Below are positions 1-6,073 of a DNA stretch of 7,422 nucleotides, in pieces. The stretch spans positions 1-7,422 of the forward strand of contig VGPP01000079.1 of the NCBI GenBank assembly GCA_016882585.1, written 5' to 3'. Every line of letters begins with the position of its first letter. The stretch's first letter is position 1. Origin of the DNA: Cyanobacteria bacterium M_surface_7_m2_037 (lineage in GTDB: Bacteria; Cyanobacteriota; Cyanobacteriia; PCC-6307; Cyanobiaceae). The notes beneath the pieces were generated by a model, which saw only the letters and a list, made by a program, of their open reading frames with translations, was not told the origin of the DNA and did not search any database. The position numbers were made by a program, and so were the translations under genes.

Positions 1-750
1 CCAGCCCAGCCCGCCACCCAAACCAGAAGGCCTCAGCACCAGGAGGAGTTCGAGGCGCTGGCACCAGGCCTGGCACTGGCCGCCTGCGGAGCGCTGGTAC
101 TGGGCTGGTTCGCTCAGGAGCTGGATCGGCTGATCTTCGAGGGTTGGGGCTGGAGCGGAGGAATGGTGCTGGTGGTCAGCCTTGGGCTGCTGCAGGCCAT
201 CAGCCTGGGGCCGACGCGCTGGATGCGGCGTCAATGGAGCCTCACCAGCGAACAATCCAGCAACCCCAGGGATGTCTGGCGCTGGATCTCTCAGGCCTGG
301 ATCCACTGCAACGGCCTGGAGGCCAGCCTGAATCTGATCCTGCTGCTGATCATCCTCGGCGCCTCACCGCTGCAGCTTGGAGATGTGGTGCTGCGCTACA
401 GCCTCACCGCCCTGGCCTGCTTGAGCCTGTCGGTGGTCTGCGCCCAGCGCTGGCGGATCAGCCGAATCTGGAGTGGAGCTTCCGGGCCGCTCAGCGCCCT
501 GATTGGCCTGGCCTGCGGTTCGAGCCTGTTGCATTGGAAGCTGCATGATTTCCAGGCCGGAGGGCTGAGCATTCCTGTCTGGGTGCTCCTGCTGCTCTAC
601 GGATCACTGCAACTGGGCTGGCAGCTGCCCCGCCAGGACCCCGATGAGCAGAGCACGCCCCTGCAACGCCTGCTGAGCTCCAGCTGCAGCTGGGGATTTC
701 TGCTTGGCCTGCTTTGGGCCCTGATCAGCCGGCTGGGGGAACTGCTGTAG
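1..750 (+). CDS. Rhomboid-like membrane protein, 5' end outside the window
   Basis: The frame is open from base 1 to a TAG at 748-750, giving 249 visible residues. No ATG, GTG or TTG occurs before the first hydrophobic segment, so the start lies upstream. About six hydrophobic segments are visible, at roughly residues 20-45, 55-70, 100-125, 130-148, 160-180 and 195-245 (the last covers two helices). The order fits the rhomboid fold: a WIHCNG...LN stretch matches the loop-1/TM2 H...H...N motif, followed by a GASGPLSALIG segment like the catalytic GxSG of TM4. In TM6, where rhomboids have AHxxG, this protein reads SCSWG, so Cys sits where the dyad His is expected. The second TM2 His aligns with Glu. 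It could therefore be an inactive rhomboid (pseudoprotease). The family call is mine by motif alignment and is moderate; a generic polytopic membrane protein is the alternative. It converges on the penicillin-binding protein gene with a 26-base overlap. Confidence 0.6.
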   Translation, partial: PAQPATQTRRPQHQEEFEALAPGLALAACGALVLGWFAQELDRLIFEGWGWSGGMVLVVSLGLLQAISLGPTRWMRRQWSLTSEQSSNPRDVWRWISQAWIHCNGLEASLNLILLLIILGASPLQLGDVVLRYSLTALACLSLSVVCAQRWRISRIWSGASGPLSALIGLACGSSLLHWKLHDFQAGGLSIPVWVLLLLYGSLQLGWQLPRQDPDEQSTPLQRLLSSSCSWGFLLGLLWALISRLGELL

Positions 751-2869
751 CGGCCTGCTGCATGTAGCGCCCCCAGAGTTCCGCCACCAAGGCTCCACTG
801 GCACCGCTGGCGGGCTTGTTGTCGTCATTGCCCATCCAGATGGCCGTGAGGATCTTCAACGAGGGGGAATAGCCGATGAACAGGGCATCCACGCCATTGT
901 TGGTGGTGCCGGTCTTGCCGCGGGCATCGGCCACGACCCCAGCGGCTCGTCCTGTGCCGCTCTGCACCACGGCCGCCAGCATCTGATCCATCGTGGCCGC
1001 CACCTCGGGGCGGATCAGTTGCCGGGAGGTCTCCCCGATCGGCGTGGTCACACCGCGCTCAGGGCAGCGATCCAGGCTTTTGATTGAGCCGCAGATGCCC
1101 AGGTCGTAGATCCGACTGACCCCATGCATCGGCACCGAGCGGCCGCCATTGGCCACCACCGCATAGGCCCGGGCCAGCTCATACAGATAGGTTTCCCGGC
1201 CGCCAAGCATCGTGTTGTAGTCGGCATCGAGGGGGGTGCTGATCCCCAGGCGGCGGGCCAGTTTCAGCACCTGGGAGAAGCCCGCCCGCTCAGCCACCCG
1301 CAGGGCCACGACATTTTCAGAGCCCGCAAACCCCGCGATCACGCTGGTGCTGCCGCCGCCGTGACGGCAGCCACCGACATAGTCGAGGGGTGCACAGGAG
1401 ATCGACGCCTGGGGTGAAAGGCCGGCGGTGAGGGCCGCGAGAAACGGAAACAGCTTGAAGGTGGAGCCGGGCTGCCGCAGGGCCTGGACCCGATCGAAGC
1501 TTGAGCGGCTGTAATCGCCTCCGCCCACATAGGCCAGGATGTCGCCGGTCTCGGTGTTCACGCTGATCAGGGCCCCCTGGGTGAGCCCTGCCGCCGCCGC
1601 CGGACCTTCGAGGAAACGCTTCAGCTGCTCCTGGGCCAGTTGCTGCAGCTTCGGGTTGATCGTGCTGATCACCGCATAGTTCCCGCCAACGTCGGGATCG
1701 CTGAGGTTGAGGCCGAAGCGGGTGCCCTCCAGCTCAGCCAGCACGTAGTCACTGAAGAAGGGATAGCTGCTGAAGGTCGACTCGCGGCAGGCGGAGGGAT
1801 CGATGTTGAGGGGCCGGCGCTGCGCATCAATCAGGCCCTGGTCGGAGAGCCAGCCCTGCTCATGCATCAGCTTGAGCACCAGGTTGCGGCGCTCCAGACC
1901 AGCGCCGGGGTCCTTGAGATTGCAGGGGCTGTAGCCGTTGGGGCTGGGCAGCAGACCCACCAGAAAGGCGGACTGGGCCACATCCAGCGCGCTGGCCGAC
2001 TTGCGGAAATAGAGCTGCGAGGCCTGCTCAAAGCCGTCGGTGCCCAGGCCGAGATGGGCGCGATCGAGATAGAGCTTGAGGATCTGGTTCTTGCTAAATC
2101 CCACCTCCAATTGCAGGGCCACCCACAGCTCCCGCAACTTGCGGGTGAGGCTCAGATCGCGGCCCACCTCCGGATAAACCATGCGGGCCACCTGTTGGGT
2201 GAGACCACTGCCACCGCCGCTGCCCAGCAGCGCTGAGCGCAGGGTGCCGAACAGATCAATCCCACTGTTCCAGCCAAAGCGGGCCTCCTCGGAGGCCAGA
2301 AGGGCCTGCCGCAGATGCAGGGGGTAGGCCTGCAGCGAGGGCAGTGCCGTGGAGGATCCCTCCTTGGCATCAACCTGCTGGCCATCGGCCGCAAAGATCT
2401 TCACCGGCCCGGAGATGGAGCGGATCTTTGAGCCGCCACCAACGCTCGCCGCCAGCAGCATGCCGCTCACCAGCAGGGCGGAACCGGCCAGGGCCGTGAC
2501 CCCCAGCAGATGCACCGCCTGCTCCAGGGGGCTGCGGGGATGGCTGTAGCGCAGCTCCGGGGCCTCTCCCTTGAGGGGGGATCCGAGCTGCACCGCATCG
2601 CCATCACGCAGATGGATCCAGCGAATGCGCCGGTCGCGGTGGAACAAACCATTGGAGGAGTTGAAATCCTCCAGGGCGAAGTCGCGATCGCTCGGACGCA
2701 ACTTCTCGAGGATGGCGTGCACCCGGCTCAGGCCGGGATCGCTGAGGGGGAGTTCACAGGCCGGATCGCGCCCCAGGCGATAGCGGCTGTTCTCCAGCTC
2801 CAGCTCTTGGAGCTTCTGGCCCGCGGCCCAGAGTTCAAGCCTGGCCTGGTGGGCCCGCAGATCGGGCAT
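725..2869 (-). CDS. FHA domain-containing class A penicillin-binding protein (PBP1A-like)
   Basis: This bifunctional peptidoglycan synthase polymerises lipid II (GT51) and cross-links peptides (transpeptidase) outside the membrane. It has 714 residues from the chosen ATG. An N-terminal FHA domain (about 12-108) has a full pThr-binding signature: G33-R34, S48-R49-x-H51, N73-G74. One TM helix follows (about 119-142). GT51 (about 180-345) shows catalytic E194 in SEEARF, GGSGLTQQ at 219-226 (GGSTITQQ is usual) and RKLRE at 243-247. The transpeptidase domain (about 425-705) has all three motifs: S469-T-F-K472, S517-E-N519 and K652-TGT655. Start choice: ATG at 2869 lies just before the FHA strand. 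ATG at 2881 has a distant GAGAG upstream, and GTG at 2950 adds an arginine-rich stretch that looks non-coding. The gene is divergent from the kinase/phosphatase operon, which suggests that phosphorylated partners recruit or tune this enzyme. The function call is firm; the regulation is inferred. Confidence 0.95.
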   Translation of the reverse strand: MPDLRAHQARLELWAAGQKLQELELENSRYRLGRDPACELPLSDPGLSRVHAILEKLRPSDRDFALEDFNSSNGLFHRDRRIRWIHLRDGDAVQLGSPLKGEAPELRYSHPRSPLEQAVHLLGVTALAGSALLVSGMLLAASVGGGSKIRSISGPVKIFAADGQQVDAKEGSSTALPSLQAYPLHLRQALLASEEARFGWNSGIDLFGTLRSALLGSGGGSGLTQQVARMVYPEVGRDLSLTRKLRELWVALQLEVGFSKNQILKLYLDRAHLGLGTDGFEQASQLYFRKSASALDVAQSAFLVGLLPSPNGYSPCNLKDPGAGLERRNLVLKLMHEQGWLSDQGLIDAQRRPLNIDPSACRESTFSSYPFFSDYVLAELEGTRFGLNLSDPDVGGNYAVISTINPKLQQLAQEQLKRFLEGPAAAAGLTQGALISVNTETGDILAYVGGGDYSRSSFDRVQALRQPGSTFKLFPFLAALTAGLSPQASISCAPLDYVGGCRHGGGSTSVIAGFAGSENVVALRVAERAGFSQVLKLARRLGISTPLDADYNTMLGGRETYLYELARAYAVVANGGRSVPMHGVSRIYDLGICGSIKSLDRCPERGVTTPIGETSRQLIRPEVAATMDQMLAAVVQSGTGRAAGVVADARGKTGTTNNGVDALFIGYSPSLKILTAIWMGNDDNKPASGASGALVAELWGRYMQQAATAVPPAG
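2684..2691. repeat. HIP1 palindrome GCGATCGC
   Basis: Perfect copy of the octamer that is highly over-represented in many cyanobacterial genomes. It lies inside the FHA-coding part of the penicillin-binding protein gene. It is useful as a lineage clue only. Confidence 0.8.
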
Positions 2870-3046
2870 GCACGCACGCATCGCGGCGGGTCGCTCTCGC
2901 CAGGGTCCCCTGAACGCTGCGCGTGCGAACCGCCTCCAGACCTCTCGCACGGCGGGCGAGGCGATGGAATCCAGGCGCGAGGAAGGGATCAGGCGACGGA
3001 TGCAGTCCGGCCATAGGCTAAGTCCAGCGATCCTCCGGTCGATTCG
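2870..3046. promoter_or_regulatory. Divergent intergenic region between the PBP gene and the signalling operon
   Basis: Both flanking genes read outwards from this stretch of about 180 bases, so it should carry promoters for each. I see no convincing -35/-10 pair on either strand. The best plus-strand -10-like hexamer is TAGGCT at 3014-3019, without a matching -35. A perfect 7-base inverted repeat (CGTGCGA at 2922-2928, TCGCACG at 2945-2951, spacer of 16) is the only symmetrical element found. If the PBP gene really began at GTG 2950, most of the region would be coding and the gap would shrink to under 100 bases. The assignment rests on gene orientation, not on recognised boxes. Confidence 0.35.
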
Positions 3047-3322
3047 GTGCAGAGCCAGCGGGATCCCTGGGAACCCTTTCGCCTCTGGTTGGCGCTCACG
3101 ATTGGGCTCTACGCCCTGCGCGCCTTCTTTGCCTACACCTGGGTTGGGGCCATCCCGGGCTGGGTGCTTCTGGTGATGGTGCTGATCGTGCTGGCTCTGG
3201 CCAGCAAAGCGGTGCTGTTCCCCGGGCGGGTGATGCCCTACCGAGATGGCGATGGCGGCCTGTGGAACGACCTCAAAGACGACTGGCGGCTGTGGTGGGC
3301 GCGGCGACGGGGTGAGCGATGA
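3047..3322 (+). CDS. Small two-helix membrane protein of unknown function
   Basis: The gene encodes 91 residues and starts at GTG 3047. An in-frame TAG at 3014-3016 bounds the frame, and no other usual start lies between that stop and 3047. Two strongly hydrophobic segments at about residues 13-33 and 37-58 form a helical hairpin. A charged, tryptophan-rich tail (about 65-91, with DDWRLWW and then RRR) is probably cytoplasmic, since the basic cluster is there. I do not recognise a family. The stop TGA (3320-3322) overlaps the ATG of the next gene as ATGA, so translational coupling to the FHA protein is likely. As first gene of the run, it may be a membrane partner for the FHA or kinase proteins; that is inference from position. 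The hydrophobic pattern and tight coupling support a real gene rather than a chance frame. Confidence 0.72.
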   Translation: MQSQRDPWEPFRLWLALTIGLYALRAFFAYTWVGAIPGWVLLVMVLIVLALASKAVLFPGRVMPYRDGDGGLWNDLKDDWRLWWARRRGER

Positions 3323-4011
3323 GTGCTCCTCAGGCCCGTCTGGTGCTGGCGGCGGATCGCCAGAAGGCTGCCCCCCTCGATCCCAAGCAACCCCTGACCA
3401 TCGGGCAGGCGAGCAACAACCGCCTCTGCCTGGCTCAGCAGACGGGGGTCTCCGAGCACCACGCGGTGGTGCGCTTCTCCAGCAGTCAGGGCTGGCTGGT
3501 GTGCGAGTGGAAGAGCCGCGATGGCACCTTCCTCGAGGGTCAGCGCATCCAGAGCTGCCGCCGACTGGGGGATGGCGATGAGATCCGTCTGGGCCTCAAG
3601 GGCCCGGTGCTGGTGTTTGAGCTCACCGACACTCCGACACCGGCGGCGCCAGCGAAGCCGGCCCCGTCCCGCCCGAATCAGATTGATGTGAACGGGCAGC
3701 CCGTGGCGGTGTCCGAGATCCTCTCGGCCGCGGTGCAGAGCCTGCCCCGCCACCCCCACATCTTCAGCTGGTGGCTGCTGCTCTGCCTGACGGGTCTGTT
3801 GCTGCTGCCCTTTCCTCTGCTGTTCTGGCCGCTGGAGATCGGGGCCCTGAGCGCCTGGATCGTGCTGGGGTCGCGCAAGCAGCACAGCCTGATGGTGGTG
3901 CTGCGGGATGGACGCGCCCTTCGCCATGGGTTCTCCAACCGGCGCACCGCCCTGGCCCATCGCAATGGCATCCGCAAAGCGATCGGAGCCGGCAGCAGCC
4001 ATGCCCGCTAG
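3319..4011 (+). CDS. Membrane-anchored FHA-like domain protein
   Basis: The gene encodes 230 residues. Residues about 5-102 fit the FHA beta-sandwich: LTIGQ (26-30), VSEHHAVV (44-51), SRDGTFLEG (66-74), and GDGDEIRLG near 84-92. The S45...H48 pair of the SxxH motif is kept, but the key Arg of the usual Gly-Arg is Gln30 and the usual Asn-Gly is Asp68-Gly69, so phosphothreonine binding may be weakened or altered. A proline/alanine-rich linker (about 105-120) leads to two hydrophobic segments (about 148-170 and 173-184). A short C-terminal domain (185-225) follows that recalls the small TM-plus-strand modules of DUF6232-type proteins; that resemblance is weak. Translation likely couples to the upstream gene through ATGA at 3319, with a GGGGTGAG stretch upstream as a possible ribosome site. 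The 3' end overlaps the kinase start by 11 bases. It probably serves as a membrane reader or docking partner for the kinase; the role is inferred. Confidence 0.85.
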   Translation: MSAPQARLVLAADRQKAAPLDPKQPLTIGQASNNRLCLAQQTGVSEHHAVVRFSSSQGWLVCEWKSRDGTFLEGQRIQSCRRLGDGDEIRLGLKGPVLVFELTDTPTPAAPAKPAPSRPNQIDVNGQPVAVSEILSAAVQSLPRHPHIFSWWLLLCLTGLLLLPFPLLFWPLEIGALSAWIVLGSRKQHSLMVVLRDGRALRHGFSNRRTALAHRNGIRKAIGAGSSHAR

Positions 4012-5338
4012 CACCAGCAACGGGCTGATGCCGGTGGGCTCAAGCCTGAGCTTTGCAGGCCTGGAGCAGCCGCTGCAGATCCTGCGCGCCCTCGGAGGCG
4101 GAACCCAGGGGCAGGTGTATGCCGTGTCCAGCGGCGTTGAAGAGCTAGCCCTGAAGTGGTACCTGCCCAGCTGCATCGCCCGTGACCCCCGCCTGAAGCA
4201 GCGCCTGCAGCAGAGCATTCGCCTGGGGGCCCCAAACGGAGACTTCCTCTGGCCGATGGCCCTGCTGGAACCCAGCGACCAGAGCCGGCCGCTGATCCGC
4301 TCCAGCGAGCCTGGCTTTGGCTACCTGATGCCCCTGCGCCCTTCCGGGTATCTGGGGGCCCACCTGCATGCGGGTGGGCGCTTGGAGATCAGCCTGCAGA
4401 ACGTGCTCAGAGCCTGCTTCCTGTTGGCCGACGCCTTTCATGAACTGCACCTCAAGGGGCTCTGTTACAAGGACATCTCCCTGGGGAATCTGTTCCTGAG
4501 GCCCTCGGATGGCTCGATCCTGATCTGCGACAACGACAACGTTGAAGTGGATGGACAGAGCGCCGGCAGCGTGCTCGGCACCCCTGGCTTCATGGCACCG
4601 GAAGTGCTGCTGGGGGCCGCCAAGCCCAGCGCCAGCAGCGACCAGTTCAGCCTGGCGGTGCTGCTCTTTCGCCTGCTCACCCGCCACGATCCCTTCCGCG
4701 GGCAGATGGAGCTCGCGATTCGCTGCCTGGATGAGCCCGCCCGCCGCCGGCTCTACGGCGAAGAGGCCCTGTTCATCTTTGACCCGAACGATTCCCGCAA
4801 TCGCCCCGATCCGATCGAACATCCCGCCGCGCTGCTCACCTGGCCGATCTACCCGCCAGCGCTGCAGGCGCTTTTTGTGCAGTGCTTTGGCATCGGCTTG
4901 CGGCAGCCCCACCAGAGGCCGCTCACCGGGCAGTGGAAGCAGGTGCTCAGCCGCTGCCTGGATCAGAGGCAACTCTGCGGGCACTGCGGCGAAGAGCTGC
5001 TGACCGCTGGCCCCTGCTGGAGCTGCGGCCACAGCCAGACGCCAGTTCTGCAACTGCAGATGCCCCACGGTCGCGTCGCCGCCTGCGCGGGCAATGCCCT
5101 GCACCGCCACCACTTCGACCCGCACCTCGGCGAAACTTTGCAGGAGCCGATCGCCACTCTGGTGTCCCATCCCAGCGATGCCTCGATCCTGGGTTTGCGC
5201 AACCTCGGCAACAGCCCCTGGCACGGACAGCTGCGCAACGGACAAAACCTCACAGTGGAGCCCGGCAAAACCTGTAATGTCGCGGCCCTGCAGCAGCTCC
5301 ACACCGAGGCCGGACCGCTCACCACGCTTCGCCCATAA
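4001..5338 (+). CDS. Atypical Ser/Thr protein kinase with C-terminal zinc ribbon (TerY-P/YegI-type)
   Basis: This predicted protein kinase has 445 residues from ATG 4001. The kinase domain covers about 25-320. It shows a Gly-rich loop G32-GGTQGQV39, a VAIK-type lysine K52 in LALKWY, a catalytic loop YKDISLGN with D158 and N163 (YKD for HRD), a metal site D177 in CDNDN (DND for DFG), and GTPGFMAPE at 193-201. All phosphotransfer residues are therefore present. DIS.GN and CDNDN are, as I know the group, typical of TerY-P kinases rather than signs of decay. A zinc ribbon follows (C326-x2-C329, C339-x2-C342), then a beta-rich tail (about 350-445) that resembles the family's C-terminal domain. No TM helix is seen, so it is likely cytosolic. 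Start choice: ATG 4001 overlaps the FHA gene by 11 bases. ATG 3908 would add 31 low-complexity residues; ATG 4025 is also possible. The VWA gene follows after 3 bases. Confidence 0.9.
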   Translation: MPASTSNGLMPVGSSLSFAGLEQPLQILRALGGGTQGQVYAVSSGVEELALKWYLPSCIARDPRLKQRLQQSIRLGAPNGDFLWPMALLEPSDQSRPLIRSSEPGFGYLMPLRPSGYLGAHLHAGGRLEISLQNVLRACFLLADAFHELHLKGLCYKDISLGNLFLRPSDGSILICDNDNVEVDGQSAGSVLGTPGFMAPEVLLGAAKPSASSDQFSLAVLLFRLLTRHDPFRGQMELAIRCLDEPARRRLYGEEALFIFDPNDSRNRPDPIEHPAALLTWPIYPPALQALFVQCFGIGLRQPHQRPLTGQWKQVLSRCLDQRQLCGHCGEELLTAGPCWSCGHSQTPVLQLQMPHGRVAACAGNALHRHHFDPHLGETLQEPIATLVSHPSDASILGLRNLGNSPWHGQLRNGQNLTVEPGKTCNVAALQQLHTEAGPLTTLRP

Positions 5339-5341
5339 GCC

Positions 5342-6073
5342 ATGCCTTTCCCCAACGTTCGGCTCAGCAACCGACCGCTGCACTTCATCTATCTCTGCGA
5401 TTGCTCCGGCTCGATGGCCGCCCAGGGCAAGATGCAGGCCCTCAATCAGGCCATCCGGCAGTCGCTGCCGGGCATGGCCGAGGTGGCGGAGCAGAACCCG
5501 GAGGCGCGGGTGCTGGTGCGCGCGGTGCGTTTCGCCGATGGAGCCGCGTGGCATCTGGCGGAGCCCACCCCCGTGCAGGAGTTGCAATGGCGGGATCTGG
5601 AGGCCGGGGGCATCACCGCCATGGGGGAAGCCCTCTCGCTGGTCGCCGATGCCCTGCAATCGCCTCCGATGGAGGACCGAGCTCTGCCTCCGGTGCTGGT
5701 GCTGATCTCCGATGGGCAACCCACCGATGACTTCGATGCCGGCCTCTCTCGGCTGATGCGCGAGCCCTGGGCTCAGAAGGCGGTGCGCCTAGCGATCGCC
5801 ATGGGGCATGACGCGGATCTGGAGGTGCTGCAGCAGTTCATCGGACCCGAACCGGCCCGTGGCGGCAAATCCCCGCGCCGTCCGCTGCAGGCGAGCAATG
5901 CCACCACCTTGGCCCAGTACATCCAATGGGCCTCCACGGCCGTGGTGGGCGCCGCCTCAATGCCCGCCAGCCGGGTCGCCCAGAGCGAGGAGAGCGGCAG
6001 CAACATCCCCCTGCCCGATCTGCCCCCCACGCTGCTGGACCCCACCGATGACGTGGGCCCCCTGGTGTGGTGA
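5342..6073 (+). CDS. VWA domain protein, TerY/YegL-like
   Basis: The gene encodes 243 residues with a single von Willebrand factor A domain (about 12-200). The metal-ion-dependent adhesion site is complete: D20-C-S22-G-S24 (DxSxS), T92 in GGITAMGEAL, and D124 in LISDGQPTDD. No signal peptide or TM helix is seen, so the protein is cytoplasmic. VWA proteins of this type bind a divalent metal and act as adaptors. In TerY-P triads they occur with a kinase and a PP2C phosphatase, exactly as here. The last 40 residues form an acidic, proline-rich tail (PLPDLPPTLLDPTDD) that looks unstructured and could be a docking or phosphorylation segment; this is inference. The gene begins 3 bases after the kinase stop, with no clear ribosome site, and ends overlapping the phosphatase start, so all three should be co-expressed. 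The family call is secure; the physiological role is not known from the sequence. Confidence 0.92.
   Translation: MPFPNVRLSNRPLHFIYLCDCSGSMAAQGKMQALNQAIRQSLPGMAEVAEQNPEARVLVRAVRFADGAAWHLAEPTPVQELQWRDLEAGGITAMGEALSLVADALQSPPMEDRALPPVLVLISDGQPTDDFDAGLSRLMREPWAQKAVRLAIAMGHDADLEVLQQFIGPEPARGGKSPRRPLQASNATTLAQYIQWASTAVVGAASMPASRVAQSEESGSNIPLPDLPPTLLDPTDDVGPLVW
5792..5799. repeat. HIP1 palindrome GCGATCGC
   Basis: Perfect HIP1 octamer inside the VWA gene. It supports a cyanobacterial origin. Confidence 0.8.

Noticed and set aside
733..776. Inverted repeat CTGGGGG / CCCCCAG at the convergent gene ends, as a possible terminator
   Set aside because: The stem is only 7 bases with a 30-base loop, there is no T-tract on either strand, and it lies in PBP coding sequence.
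1640..2236. Plus-strand open frame inside the PBP gene
   Set aside because: It is a shadow of the GT51/transpeptidase coding strand, and its translation shows no motif or membrane pattern of its own.
2870..2950. N-terminal extension of the PBP from GTG 2950
   Set aside because: The 27 extra residues are Arg-rich, precede the FHA fold, contain no motif and would consume most of the divergent intergenic space. It is kept only as an alternative start.
3908..4000. Upstream ATG (3908) for the kinase
   Set aside because: It would overlap the FHA gene by over 100 bases and add a Pro/Ala-rich stretch unlike a kinase N-lobe. ATG 4001 gives the short overlap typical of this operon.
3238..4218. Minus-strand open frame of about 326 codons opposite the FHA gene
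   Set aside because: The composition is Arg/Ala/Gln-rich with no recognisable motif, and the plus strand has an FHA domain and TM helices in the same place.
4145..5719. Long open frame on the minus strand (about 524 codons) opposite the kinase and VWA genes
   Set aside because: It spans two well-supported plus-strand genes with clear motifs. Its translation is low-complexity and shows no domain. Such antisense frames are expected at this GC content.
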